Made by a program: the position numbers and the translations under genes
In this document: piece after piece, positions 52,738-61,588 of the stretch
Layout of the letters: each line of letters opens with the position of its first letter
Position numbering within the stretch: the stretch's first letter is position 1
Notes under the pieces: generated by a model
Databases searched by the model: none
The model's input: the letters and a program-made list of their open reading frames with translations, nothing else
Told to the model about the DNA's origin: nothing
Source of the DNA: Pseudomonadota bacterium
Lineage (GTDB): Bacteria; Myxococcota_A; Polyangia; Polyangiales; Polyangiaceae
Reading direction: 5' to 3'
DNA length: 64,000 nt
Assembly: GCA_023428245.1 (NCBI GenBank)
Contig: JAEYYX010000055.1
Span: 84,805-148,804, forward strand

Positions 52738-53724
52738 TCAAAGATTCCCGGCGCCTCCAGGGCCCATTTCGCAAAGCTCCGCGCTATTGGGCGGGGTTCC
52801 GATGAAGAAGCGGAGGTCGTCGAGCCAGATGTCGTACTTGTTGCCGCGACCGACCTCGAAGGCAAGCTCATAAAGCTCGTTCAGGTCGAGATCTCCTCCC
52901 GGAAAACCCCACGGGTCCGGCTGGAACTCGGAAAAGCCGAACGAATACCTTTTCCAGCACTCGCCGAGTGCGATGCGCACGCGGTGAGAACTCCAGCAGT
53001 CGCCCTCTGCCTCATCGCAGTTCCCTCTCGGCAGCGGAACCACGTCCTTCTCGACTAACATCACCCGAAGGAGGCCCGGATCCCAGGGCTCGTCCGTGGA
53101 ACCATCGTCTTCGATCGAGCCCTTGGCCCAGAACGTAATGCCTGCGTAAGCGGAGGCGTCGAAGACGCACAAACCTTCATCGTCGGACGCGAAGACCGTT
53201 CCGAAGCCGGAGCCCCAGTTCGTGAAACCTTCTCCCTGGATCCGGAGGACTCCGTCGGAGCCCCTGATGCCGCCGGGGATTGGCCGTACATCGTCTTCCG
53301 GCGGTTCGATCGTGCCGCTACTTTCATCGTCATAAACGAACCAGCCGCCTTGGAGTCCGTTGCCCGAGTAGCCGTTCTCGAGAGAATCAAAATTGTCGAT
53401 GGTGAGGTTTCCGCTGGCGCGTCCGACGCTGCGGCCTCCGTCGATGTTGCAGATCGAAAGTTGTCCCGGGCTCGGCTTCGCTGGACTGCCGCCGCTGCCG
53501 CTGCTGGTTCCACCGGTCGGCTGACCGATCGTGATGTCCAGATCGTCTCCGAGATCTTCGGTCGGACGGCCGCGCCGTCCCCCTGAGCCTGCTCCGCCGC
53601 TTCCCGGAACACTTCCGGTGCTACTGCCGCCGGTCGCGATGATCAGCGGCTCTTGCGTCTCGCCGCAGCCGAGCTCAGCGAGCGGGAGGCAGCAAGCGAT
53701 CAGGAGGAATCGTCTCAGGGACAT
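52738..53724 (-). CDS. lipoprotein paralogue B with sugar-binding-like domain
   Basis: About 328 residues from ATG 53724. The lipobox is CCLPLAELGC. A Gly/Ser linker leads to the same domain seen at 50781: IDNFDSLENGYSGNGLQGGWF, YAGITFWAKGSI, LVEKDVVPLPRGNC and YDIWLDDLRFFIGT. One C-terminal MGPGGAG tail follows. The two copies flank the O-methyltransferase gene in the same direction, consistent with duplication. Ligand unknown. Confidence 0.86.
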   Translation of the reverse strand: MSLRRFLLIACCLPLAELGCGETQEPLIIATGGSSTGSVPGSGGAGSGGRRGRPTEDLGDDLDITIGQPTGGTSSGSGGSPAKPSPGQLSICNIDGGRSVGRASGNLTIDNFDSLENGYSGNGLQGGWFVYDDESSGTIEPPEDDVRPIPGGIRGSDGVLRIQGEGFTNWGSGFGTVFASDDEGLCVFDASAYAGITFWAKGSIEDDGSTDEPWDPGLLRVMLVEKDVVPLPRGNCDEAEGDCWSSHRVRIALGECWKRYSFGFSEFQPDPWGFPGGDLDLNELYELAFEVGRGNKYDIWLDDLRFFIGTPPNSAELCEMGPGGAGNL

Positions 53725-53847
53725 GGGTCCTTGAATTATCGCGCCTTTTGCCGCCGGTGGCATCTGAGCATTTTTTGCTCAGTCGTTCGGCTCTCTGCTG
53801 CCTCGCGCGGTGCTGCGGGAGCGCAAAGCTTGAGTTATTGCGCGCGC

Positions 53848-54330
53848 TTAGGCGTCTTGTTTCCGGAGGTCGTCGAGAAGTTCGACACCCCGAAGACCGA
53901 GCGCGACGAGGCTCGCTCGGCGAGGATCTGTCGTGAGGAAGAGGTGGACGCCGTCCTTGCCGAGCTCGAAAATGTACCCTTCGCCCCACTCGACGAGGAG
54001 GATATAGCCGCGTCGGCGAAGATCTTCGGGCGCGAGCAACTCGACCTCGGACGCATCGCCGAGACGGTAGAGATCAGCGTGAGCGACGGGCGGATCGGTC
54101 GGGTACTCAACGAGCAAGCTGTAGGTCGGCGAGGGGACAGCTTCGTCTTCGGGGTGCCCGAGGGCGTGGACGATCGCTCCGGCCAGGAAAGTCTTTCCGG
54201 CGCCGAGTTGTCCGGTGAGCACGAGCAGGTCTCCCGGACGGAGTAGGCGCGCGAGGCGCGCGCCGAGGGCTAAGGTGTCCTCTTCGCGTTCGATAGAGAA
54301 CGTGAGTTCTTCGGGAGCTGCGATCGTCAT
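53848..54330 (-). CDS. tsaE: tRNA threonylcarbamoyladenosine biosynthesis ATPase TsaE
   Basis: 160 residues from ATG 54330, which removes a low-complexity upstream extension. Walker A GQLGAGKTFLAGAIVHALG, switch-like PSPTYSLLVEY, HADLYRLGDASEVELL and VEWGEGY are all as in TsaE/YjeE. TsaE works with TsaB, TsaC and TsaD to make the t6A modification at position 37 of ANN-decoding tRNAs. It lies 19 bases behind the LpoA-like gene. Confidence 0.95.
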   Translation of the reverse strand: MTIAAPEELTFSIEREEDTLALGARLARLLRPGDLLVLTGQLGAGKTFLAGAIVHALGHPEDEAVPSPTYSLLVEYPTDPPVAHADLYRLGDASEVELLAPEDLRRRGYILLVEWGEGYIFELGKDGVHLFLTTDPRRASLVALGLRGVELLDDLRKQDA

Positions 54331-54349
54331 GGTGAGCTTTGGCGAGAGG

Positions 54350-56077
54350 TCATCTTTGTACCTCGAGCTTCCTCTGGATGGTGTTCTTCCCGGCGAACCC
54401 ACGAGCGCTCGTCGTGTCGAGAGGGGTTTCGACGCGCGAGAGCTCGCTTCGGACCTGCTCCGCGTATTTTGCGCGCTCTGCATCGGACTGACCAGGGAGC
54501 TGGACGCGCTTGAGGGCGGTGGAGATGAGGCGCGCGGCGTCCGCGCCGAGCGACTCAAAGAAGGAAGAGCCGGCGCTGAGGGTCGCCGCCGCGTCGTCGC
54601 GAAGGATTGGGTAGGTTCCGGCGCGCAGCGAGAGGGTGCGCGAAGTTTTCGCTCGGGCGGCTTCAAGGCCGAGTGCGATGCGCGGAGGTGCTTTGAGCCC
54701 GGAGGCTTCGCGCTGGAGCTCGGCGGCGCAAGCTTCGTCCCCGAGCACGATCAATCCGAAGACGCGCCCTTGCCAGGTTCTCCAGGGGAACGTCAGTGTC
54801 CCGGCGGACTCGGTCTGTTCGATACAGGTCTCGTCGCCCTGGCCGAGCACCAAGACCTCCGTGATGCCGTCTTCGGCGAGCGCTGCGCGGAGGACGCGCT
54901 CTTCTTCGTCCGGGGAGCTGCCGAGCACGAAGGAGTACGCCGTAGCGGCGGGCGGGCTCAACGGTCTCGGCGCGGCCAGCAGGATGGTCGGGACTCTGCG
55001 GAGCTCTGCGAAGTCGCGCGCCTCGGCGGCCGCCTCCGGAGTCAAACCCGTCACGAGCACGGCGGCGCCCTGGCCCGTGAGGGCGGCCAGGGCCTGGGGG
55101 AGGAGCTCGCGGAAGTCTTCCGTGAGGAGCTCGACGCCTTCGCCGAGCTCTTCGGTGATGCCGCGGGCGACATCGATGCTGTGGCGGCTTTCGCGCTTTC
55201 CACGCCCTCCGAGCACGATCCCGATGCGCTTGCCGAGGCTGCTCACTTCGTCGACCGCCAGCGCTGCGAGGTTCGCGAGGGCGTCTCCATATTCGCTCGT
55301 GCGGAGCCAGGTAGGACCGCTGCGGAAAAGGTCCCGGGCGAGGCGGGCGTCTTTCGTCTCGAGAGCCGTGCGCGCCAGACGCATCACGATCAAGCGCCCG
55401 ATCGCGTCGCTCGCCTTCTTCTTTTCCCCATCGAACTCCGCACTCGACCACTCAAGGAGCAGTCGTTTCTGCGCCAAGATCGGCACGCGCTCGAGGGAGA
55501 CGTCGATGAAGCGGAGCGCATCGTCCTGGCTCAGGCGGACTTCCGCGAGCCAATCAACCATGGTCAAGATCGTGAGTCGCCAGCGGCGCGCTTCGATCGC
55601 AGCCAAGACGAGAGCTTTTTCGTGGCGACTGCGCGCGCTCTCTCCGACGAGCTTTCCCGAGAGGGGAAGCAGAAGCTCGAGAGCTTCTTCGCCGCGCCCT
55701 TCGAGAGTCAGACCCTCTGCTTTCAAGATCTGCGCAGAGTCGCGGGCGGGCCCATCGGGGCCTTTGAGGAGGGGCGCGATGATGCGGTCAGCGTCTTTGC
55801 GGCGACGCTGTTCGAGGTAGTGGGAAGCGAGCAGGAGCCGCAGCTCAGCGACGCGAGGGTCCGAGCCGCTCTCGGCCAGGACGCGTTCGAGCGGCTCCTC
55901 CATGATCGCGCGCTCGGCGGGACCAGCTTCTTCCCAGACGACGACCAGGCGATTCGCCTCCCGTTCTAGAGCGAGGCGCGCTTGTTCGACCTTGTCTCGC
56001 TGCTGCTTCGAGGACGACGCACAGCCCGAGCTGAGCGCGAGCGCGGAGCAGAAGAGCCATGCTGTCCGGCGGGACAT
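54350..56077 (-). CDS. LpoA-like lipoprotein (penicillin-binding protein activator family)
   Basis: 575 residues. Signal with lipobox SALALSSGCASS. The N-terminal roughly 240 residues are helical and TPR-like (ARLALEREAN, LASHYLEQRRRKDADRI). The C-terminal half has the periplasmic-binding-protein fold (KRIGIVLGGRGKRESRH, VTGLTPEAAAEARDFAELRR, SFVLGSSPDEEE). This N-TPR / C-PBP layout is that of LpoA, an outer-membrane lipoprotein that activates PBP1A. Identity is low-level and by architecture only. The gene is followed by tsaE. Confidence 0.82.
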   Translation of the reverse strand: MSRRTAWLFCSALALSSGCASSSKQQRDKVEQARLALEREANRLVVVWEEAGPAERAIMEEPLERVLAESGSDPRVAELRLLLASHYLEQRRRKDADRIIAPLLKGPDGPARDSAQILKAEGLTLEGRGEEALELLLPLSGKLVGESARSRHEKALVLAAIEARRWRLTILTMVDWLAEVRLSQDDALRFIDVSLERVPILAQKRLLLEWSSAEFDGEKKKASDAIGRLIVMRLARTALETKDARLARDLFRSGPTWLRTSEYGDALANLAALAVDEVSSLGKRIGIVLGGRGKRESRHSIDVARGITEELGEGVELLTEDFRELLPQALAALTGQGAAVLVTGLTPEAAAEARDFAELRRVPTILLAAPRPLSPPAATAYSFVLGSSPDEEERVLRAALAEDGITEVLVLGQGDETCIEQTESAGTLTFPWRTWQGRVFGLIVLGDEACAAELQREASGLKAPPRIALGLEAARAKTSRTLSLRAGTYPILRDDAAATLSAGSSFFESLGADAARLISTALKRVQLPGQSDAERAKYAEQVRSELSRVETPLDTTSARGFAGKNTIQRKLEVQR

Positions 56078-56103
56078 GGCATGTTAGAACCCGAGCCTTC
56101 CCC

Positions 56104-56616
56104 GTGGCGCAACTCCTATCGGCATCGCTGCTCGTTCTCATGGCATGGCGAGAGGCTGTGTGGTCCTCGGGGTCCTCTCTGGAGTTCCTGACCTGGTTTG
56201 AGCTCCTCGCGTGGTCGCTCGTCTTTTTTGGCATTGCGCTCGACCTGCGCAAGCGGGGATTGCCCGGGCGCGGGGTGACCCTCGCTACTACCTTTTGTCT
56301 CATTGTCTACTGCGGCTTTGCGCGTGGACCCGAGCTCTACGCGAACGTTCCCCCCGCTTTTGTCCAGAGTCAGCGCGCTGAGCTGCTCTCGACCGTGGCC
56401 TTAGGTCTGCCGGTGTATTCCATTGTCGGGCTCTTCGCCTTGTTTGTCTCGGCGGCTGGAGTGCTCGAGCTCTTGCCAAGACCAGCGCCGCCAGGACCCT
56501 TGGACGGGCGCGCATGGACTTGGATTCGCGTGAGCCTCGGGGCCCTCTTCTTCTTGTTTGGGCTTGTCGCCTTATTCGGCTATGGGAGCGGCAGTCCGTT
56601 GCCTTTCTCCGTCTAG
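56104..56616 (+). CDS. small multi-pass membrane protein of unknown function
   Basis: 170 residues from GTG 56104; ATG 56059 gives 15 more residues but would lie in the start region of the divergent LpoA-like gene. Four to five helices: LLSASLLVLMAW, FLTWFELLAWSLVFFGIAL, TLATTFCLIVYCGF, VYSIVGLFALFVSAAGVLEL, LGALFFLFGLVALFGYG. No motif or family is recognised. Confidence 0.68.
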   Translation: MAQLLSASLLVLMAWREAVWSSGSSLEFLTWFELLAWSLVFFGIALDLRKRGLPGRGVTLATTFCLIVYCGFARGPELYANVPPAFVQSQRAELLSTVALGLPVYSIVGLFALFVSAAGVLELLPRPAPPGPLDGRAWTWIRVSLGALFFLFGLVALFGYGSGSPLPFSV

Positions 56617-56641
56617 TTGCCCGGACTCCCCGCTCGCATCC

Positions 56642-57076
56642 ATGGCACAGTGTTACCTATTAGCCGCCGCGGTAGGCTCGAGCGTCGACCAACAGAGCAA
56701 CAACATGTCTCTGTTTTCACTGGTCGAGCAGATCAACGTCCCGCCCGGCTTCCCCCCGCCGCCCGACGCCAAGATCCCCCTCGAGGTGCACGCTTACTTC
56801 CGCTTCCAGTCCCACGAGCTCGGCCAGAACATCGAGCTCCGCTTTGTGCTCCGCGCCGCAAGCGGCCTCGAGACGAGCGGCGAAGTCATCTCGCACCGTA
56901 TCGCCTCTCCACGCATCCGCATGCGCGCGACGGGCCTGCCGGTCCCGCCTGTTCTCGGCCACTATGACCTCGCTGTCGATTTCCGCATCGGCGACGCCCC
57001 CGACTGGACCCGAGACCCTCTGACCTGGCCCGTGGCCATCCTCGAGACGCCCACGACCCCGCGTGTGACGCATTGA
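56642..57076 (+). CDS. conserved-type small protein of unknown function (DUF6941-like)
   Basis: 144 residues from ATG 56642. No signal. The pattern AQCYLLAAAVGSSVDQQSNN, SLVEQINVPPGFPPP and VHAYFRFQSHELGQNIELRF is beta-rich. It resembles DUF6941-type proteins that start with a conserved 'AxxAxxxDGK' region. Function unknown. It lies 26 bases behind the membrane protein and converges with the methyltransferase gene. Confidence 0.65.
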   Translation: MAQCYLLAAAVGSSVDQQSNNMSLFSLVEQINVPPGFPPPPDAKIPLEVHAYFRFQSHELGQNIELRFVLRAASGLETSGEVISHRIASPRIRMRATGLPVPPVLGHYDLAVDFRIGDAPDWTRDPLTWPVAILETPTTPRVTH

Positions 57077-57170
57077 TCTGTCTGGCGAGACTCGACCCGG
57101 CCGAGCCGCGCGAGCGATTGCGCGAGTCGACGAGGCACGATCGACGCGAGCCGGCTTTTCCGCCTAAGGG

Positions 57171-57836
57171 CTATTGAATCGGCTTACGGGCGACGATGAA
57201 GGCAAGCTCGTTCGTGGCGCCGACGTCGGGGGTGGAGATATCGACGAAGCCGGCCGCTTCGACCTCGGTGAGCAGCGTTTGAGCGGAGAAAATCTCGACC
57301 GTTTGTGGCGCTTGACCGAGGAGGCGCATCGCGATGAGCAGCCCTCCAAAAGGGATCCAAGAGCCGGCGAGGCAAGCGGTTGAGGAGACGAAGAAGCCGC
57401 CGGGACGGAGAAGTTCATAGACTTGGGCGAGCGTGTGACGCCTGTCTTTCACCAGGTGGAGCAGGCTGTAGGCAGTGATGCCGTCGAAGCTTGCGGGTTC
57501 GAAGGGAGCTTCTTGGTCCAAGGTACCGACTTTGAAGCTCACGTTGGGCGCGGCGAGGGTGACGGTCTTCTCGCGGGCGATCCGAACCATCTCCGCGGAC
57601 AAATCGAGACCGACGACCTGTTCAGCGAAGGGCGCGAGACGGATGGCGAGCGATCCTGTGCCGCAGCCGACGTCGAGGACGCGGTCACTCGGGCGCATGA
57701 GCGAGCGGGTGATCGCGATCTTGCGTTCGAAGGCGTTTGGGTCGCGGACCGGTTGCTTCGAGTATTTCACGGCAATCTTGTTCCAGAACCGGGCGTCGGG
57801 GGAGCGCGTCAAAGCAGAAGCAGAAGAGTGGGACAT
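57171..57836 (-). CDS. class I SAM-dependent methyltransferase (UbiE/COQ5-like)
   Basis: 221 residues. Motif I is VLDVGCGTGSLAIRLAPF, then VVGLDLSAEMV, FDGITAYSLLHLV and YELLRPGGFFV. No membrane anchor. The Met11-type domain is intact. Substrate cannot be deduced; the partner genes do not help. It is a single gene divergent from the sigma operon. Confidence 0.88.
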   Translation of the reverse strand: MSHSSASALTRSPDARFWNKIAVKYSKQPVRDPNAFERKIAITRSLMRPSDRVLDVGCGTGSLAIRLAPFAEQVVGLDLSAEMVRIAREKTVTLAAPNVSFKVGTLDQEAPFEPASFDGITAYSLLHLVKDRRHTLAQVYELLRPGGFFVSSTACLAGSWIPFGGLLIAMRLLGQAPQTVEIFSAQTLLTEVEAAGFVDISTPDVGATNELAFIVARKPIQ

Positions 57837-58175
57837 GGTGTTTCCGAGGGAGAGGACGCGGGCTGCGCGTGTCCTGTCTCCTTCTTCGACGGAGGTGGGG
57901 TGTTTCTTTCAGACAATCGGATCTTTTTTCGTACTCTGCGGGCGTTGAGCTCCTGGCGTACCTCCCCGGGCCTTTGATCGAGCCTTCTGCGTGTTTTCTG
58001 GGAAATTTCGGCCCGGAGGTCACCCGGCGCGCTCCACTCCGAGGAAAAAACGGCCGTCCATTGAAAGAAAGGTGGCTCCTCAGGCGAAGGGAGAGTTTGG
58101 ATGCGTCTGTCGCTCTCGCTGCCGCTTTTCGCGTACTCTGCGAGCGCGATCTTTCGCACCGCCCCCGATTCCCCG
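57837..58175. other. divergent promoter region (methyltransferase / sigma operon)
   Basis: About 340 bases. An 11-base string CGTACTCTGCG occurs at 57930-57940 and again at 58132-58142, 34 bases before the sigma-gene ATG. The longer open frame beginning at 58101 adds 25 residues without sigma-factor features. No gene is seen here. Confidence 0.5.
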
Positions 58176-58793
58176 ATGGATGCTCTGGCCGAATGTCGAC
58201 CGCAGGTGGAGAGCCTCGTCGCGCGAGTTCTGCGGAGGGCGAAGGAGGACCCAGATGTTCAGGATTGTACGAGCGAAGCGCTACGTCGCGCCTTCGAACA
58301 GCGAAGCCAACTGCGCGCGGGCGCGGAGCTTCTGCCTTGGGTGCTCGGCGTCGCTCGTCATGTTGCCCTCGACGCGCTCCGCTCGGAGTATCGCCGTCGG
58401 GCGCGCTCCGCGCCCTCCGAAAGTCGGGATGGCGAAGACCTCGTCGGTCAGCTTCCGAGCCGGGAGCCGAGCCCTGAAGCCCTCCTCGCGGAGCGCCAGA
58501 ACCTCAGGAATCTTGACGCTGCTCTGCGCGCCCTGCCTCCCGGTCAGAAAGACGCGCTCGTCCTGCTGCACGTGGAGGGGCTCGGTTATCGAGAGATCGC
58601 GGAGCGGCTCGGGGTTCCGATCGGCACGGTGGGGACTTGGGTGTTGCGAGGTCGCGAAGCACTCGGCCAGGCCCTCGGGCGAAGTGGTGCGGCGGACGGG
58701 CTTGGGCGAAGTAGGGCGGCGGACGGACTTGGGCGCAATGAAACGACGGACGGGCTCAAGCGGCGCGCGAGCGAGCGAAAGGAGAGGACATGA
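58176..58793 (+). CDS. ECF-like RNA polymerase sigma factor
   Basis: 205 residues from ATG 58176. Region 2 spans about 8-75 with LLPWVLGVARHVALDALRSEYRR. Region 4 has LPPGQKDALVLLHVEGLGYREIAERLGVPIGTVGTWVLRGREAL, a complete HTH. After region 4 the C-terminal tail contains three 9-residue tandem repeats (GRSGAADGL-like). The anti-sigma gene overlaps by ATGA. Target promoters unknown. Confidence 0.93.
   Translation: MDALAECRPQVESLVARVLRRAKEDPDVQDCTSEALRRAFEQRSQLRAGAELLPWVLGVARHVALDALRSEYRRRARSAPSESRDGEDLVGQLPSREPSPEALLAERQNLRNLDAALRALPPGQKDALVLLHVEGLGYREIAERLGVPIGTVGTWVLRGREALGQALGRSGAADGLGRSRAADGLGRNETTDGLKRRASERKERT
58678..58758 (+). repeat. 27-base tandem repeat, three copies, in the sigma gene
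   Basis: Copies at 58678-58704, 58705-58731 and 58732-58758 encode 9-residue units GRSGAADGL, GRSRAADGL and GRNETTDGL. The first two copies differ at three positions; the third is more diverged. The repeats keep the frame. Confidence 0.9.
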
Positions 58794-59290
58794 CTGACAC
58801 ATCGCGGTTCCCTGCGGGTCTGCTATTTCGGGAAGACGGCCACGTCAGTGACTGGGTGCTCTCGGCGCTCGTCGACGGGGAAGAGGCTGCGCTCTCCGCG
58901 GAAGCCACGGCCCATGTGGACTCCTGTGAAGAGTGCGGGGTGCGGCTCGGTGCGATGGCTCATGCGGCGTTCTCTCTCGAAGCTAGGGTCCAAGAGTGGG
59001 TGAAGGTGGAGCGCGCTCGCGCGCCGTTCCCGATGGTCGCGTTCGGGATGGTGGTGCTGGCTCTTGCGCTCGGGAGCGTCTGCTTCGCGCTCATGCGGGG
59101 GGACGAGTGGAAAGAGCTACCCCATCGAGCACTGACCCTCTGGCGCTGGGCCAAGGCGCTCATGCCTTGGCTCGTCGAGCGGATTCCGGTGCTGCCGATG
59201 GTGGCTCTCGGGCTCTCGATCCTCCTCGTCGTCGCGGTGGGCCTCGCCTTCGTCGCACGCGAACTCTCGAAACAGGAGCGCTTGTCATGA
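58790..59290 (+). CDS. anti-sigma factor with zinc-finger (zf-HC2) domain and two membrane helices
   Basis: 166 residues. The N-terminal ASD has the H...C..C zinc motif AHVDSCEECGVRL, as in zinc-containing anti-sigma factors. Two helices follow (PFPMVAFGMVVLALALGSVCF and VLPMVALGLSILLVVAVGLAF). Co-translation with the sigma (ATGA) and the layout point to sequestration of that sigma at the membrane. The next gene also overlaps by ATGA. Confidence 0.9.
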   Translation: MTDTSRFPAGLLFREDGHVSDWVLSALVDGEEAALSAEATAHVDSCEECGVRLGAMAHAAFSLEARVQEWVKVERARAPFPMVAFGMVVLALALGSVCFALMRGDEWKELPHRALTLWRWAKALMPWLVERIPVLPMVALGLSILLVVAVGLAFVARELSKQERLS

Positions 59291-60459
59291 AGCCCTTCCA
59301 TCGCACTTGGCCTCTCTTTGCGCTCTGCGCGTGCCTCTGGACTCTTTCTGCCGAAGGCGCTGTCGAGAAGAAGGGCGGCTGGCCAAGTGGCGAGATCGTC
59401 TCGCTCACGCTCACCGACGTACCTCGAAGCGAAGCAGCGCGTCGACTTGCGGAAGAGGCGGGGTTCAGCCTTGTCCAAGAGGGGCTTGGTCAAGAGCCTG
59501 TCTCTTTGAGCGTGCGCGGCGAGCCCGCGGAGAAGGTGCTCGTCATGCTGCTCGGCGATCGAGACTACGTCGTCGAGCGGGATGGCTCGCTGGTCTCTGT
59601 GCGCGCCGCCGCACCCCGTGTCGCGCCGGACGCCGCGAAACCGGTCGCGACTCCGACCCAGCCCGATGAAGACCTTTTCGTTCCCGAACGTGGCCATGTT
59701 GGCCCGGACCAGGTTGTGCGTGATGTGTTTGTCCTGGGCTCGGTGTTGATCGAGGGCACCGTGACAGGGAGCGTCCTTGTGATCGGAGGCGAGGCGCGTC
59801 TCGTTAAGGGCGCGCGGGTTCGCGAGGATGTGATCGCGCTTCGAGGAACCCTCGACATCGAAGAGGGCGTCGAGGTCGGTGAGGTGGCGGTTCTGTTCGG
59901 AACGCTGAAGCGTGGGGATGGGCCTCTGAGGAGCTGTCTCGCCTGCGGGGGGGAGGAGAAGGACGAAGAGCCGTGGCCGGAGCTCTTTGAGACCCTGTTC
60001 GGAAATCTCTTGGGGACGGTGATTGGCTGGCTTGTCGGGGCTGTGCTGCTTGCGCTTGTGCCGCATCGGGTGGAGGTCTTACGCGCGGAGATGGAGCGAC
60101 GCCCGGTCCGAAACATGGGCCTCGGTCTCGTCGGTGGGCTCGCTCTGCTCGTGACGGTGGCGACCTTGATCCTCACCTTGATCGGAATTCCGCTCGCTGT
60201 TGCGCTCCTCTTCGGATCGGTTGTGGTCGGCTATCTCGGAAGCTGCGTGTTGCCCTTGGCGATCGGGCGACATCTGCTCAGGGAGCGCAGCGAAAACCCC
60301 TACGTCCAGCTGGCGGCAGGGTGTGCGCTTCTGTTCTGTATCTTGTCGGTGCCCGTTGTCGGCGACCTGCTCAGTTTCGTCGGGGCACTGCTCGTACTCG
60401 GCGCCCTCCTCCGTACGCGAGGCGCGCGCGCGACTGCCCCTCCCGTAGTCATTTCTTGA
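59287..60459 (+). CDS. membrane protein with STN-like and bactofilin-like domains
   Basis: 390 residues from ATG 59287. A signal peptide (PLFALCACLWTLSAEG) is followed by an STN/secretin-like mini domain (VPRSEAARRLAEEAGFSLV ... YVVERDGSLVSV). A polymer-forming, bactofilin-like beta-helix stretch (DVFVLGSVLIEGTVTGSVLV ... RVREDVIALRGTLDIEEG) comes next. Four C-terminal helices complete it. The beta-helix would lie in the periplasm. It is the third gene of the sigma / anti-sigma operon, suggesting that it is regulated with, or senses for, that system. Confidence 0.82.
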   Translation: MKPFHRTWPLFALCACLWTLSAEGAVEKKGGWPSGEIVSLTLTDVPRSEAARRLAEEAGFSLVQEGLGQEPVSLSVRGEPAEKVLVMLLGDRDYVVERDGSLVSVRAAAPRVAPDAAKPVATPTQPDEDLFVPERGHVGPDQVVRDVFVLGSVLIEGTVTGSVLVIGGEARLVKGARVREDVIALRGTLDIEEGVEVGEVAVLFGTLKRGDGPLRSCLACGGEEKDEEPWPELFETLFGNLLGTVIGWLVGAVLLALVPHRVEVLRAEMERRPVRNMGLGLVGGLALLVTVATLILTLIGIPLAVALLFGSVVVGYLGSCVLPLAIGRHLLRERSENPYVQLAAGCALLFCILSVPVVGDLLSFVGALLVLGALLRTRGARATAPPVVIS

Positions 60460-60589
60460 TCGGAATCGCTCCTCAGCGGAGGCCGCTTGACGTTCCTTTC
60501 GTCGTCGACGATGAGTGAATGGATGGGCGGGACTCCTCTTCAGGAGGAAGAGTCGTTTGAAGGGGTCGCCGCCGCATGAGGGAGAGTGC

Positions 60590-61588
60590 ATGCGGGAGCA
60601 GGAGGGCTTTCGGTCTCAGCTATCGATCGGGTCGGATCCGAACTCCTACCGCGTGTTCGAGGAGCAGTATTGTGACCAGATCATCGGAGTCGACGCGCCA
60701 GCGCGTCCGCCGTCCTCCCTCGAGATCGACTTCCACCTTGTCCAGCTCGGCGATCGGCGCATCGCACGCGTGGACAACCGAGGCAGTCCGCTCGTGGTCG
60801 AGCGCACCTCACGACGTATCGCCTCCGATCGCGAAGAAGCTTGGGTGATTGGAGTTTGCCTCGCAGGTAGTCAGAGTGTGTCGCTCCCCACCGGGCACGA
60901 GATGATCAACCGGCCCTCGGAGCTCATCATTTCCCATTCCGCAATTCCTCACACGGGCGTCACCGCGCCGGGGACGCGGGTCGGCCTGGTTGTGATCCCC
61001 GACCGGTCTGTCGAGAAGAACTGGAGTCCCAGGGTGTTGTCCGGACGCGATGGCCTCGCTCGTATTCTTTCGGGGACCCTGCGCAGCCTGTTCGAAGAGC
61101 TTCCAGTGCTCCGAAACGACGAGATCCGCAGGGTGACGGACGCTCTCGTCCCGCTGGTCTCCGCTTTGGCCGCGCCTTCGCCGGGCGCGGTCGAGCTGGC
61201 GACCCCTTCCGCTCGCGTGCTCCAAAGGCGCAGGATCTTGAAGTTCATCGAAGCTCATCTCGGAGAGCGTGCGCTCAGCCCGACTTTCATAGCGGCGGAG
61301 TTTCGGATGTCGCCGCGCACGCTCCACGCGCTCTTCGCCGACGCGGAGATGAGCGTCGGAGAATCGATCTGGGCGCTCCGGCTCGGGCGCTGTCGGGAAA
61401 TGGTCCAGAGCCCCGCCTATGCACACCTCTCACTGCTCGAGATTGCTCTCGAGTGCGGCTTCGCCGACGCGGCTCATTTCAGCCGCGCTTACCGGAAGGC
61501 CTTCGGTGTCGCGCCGAGTGACGAGCGCGAAACATGGCGACCGCCCAGGTCTCGGAGCGGTCCGAAGGGAGAGAAGGACGAACCATGA
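60590..61588 (+). CDS. AraC-family transcriptional regulator
   Basis: 332 residues from ATG 60590, which follows a GAGGGAGAG ribosome site. The upstream frame from 60515 looks non-coding. The N-terminal part fits the AraC-binding-like (PF14525) domain (WVIGVCLAGSQSVSLPTGHE). Two HTH motifs close it: LSPTFIAAEFRMSPRTLHALFADA and LSLLEIALECGFADAAHFSRAYRKAFG. Regulated genes unknown. Confidence 0.93.
   Translation: MREQEGFRSQLSIGSDPNSYRVFEEQYCDQIIGVDAPARPPSSLEIDFHLVQLGDRRIARVDNRGSPLVVERTSRRIASDREEAWVIGVCLAGSQSVSLPTGHEMINRPSELIISHSAIPHTGVTAPGTRVGLVVIPDRSVEKNWSPRVLSGRDGLARILSGTLRSLFEELPVLRNDEIRRVTDALVPLVSALAAPSPGAVELATPSARVLQRRRILKFIEAHLGERALSPTFIAAEFRMSPRTLHALFADAEMSVGESIWALRLGRCREMVQSPAYAHLSLLEIALECGFADAAHFSRAYRKAFGVAPSDERETWRPPRSRSGPKGEKDEP

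Noticed and set aside
54215..55969. 584-codon plus frame antisense to the LpoA-like gene
   Set aside because: The minus frame has a signal peptide and family architecture; this one has neither.
58678..58758. CRISPR-like array
   Set aside because: The 27-base units are contiguous without spacers and lie in frame inside the sigma gene.
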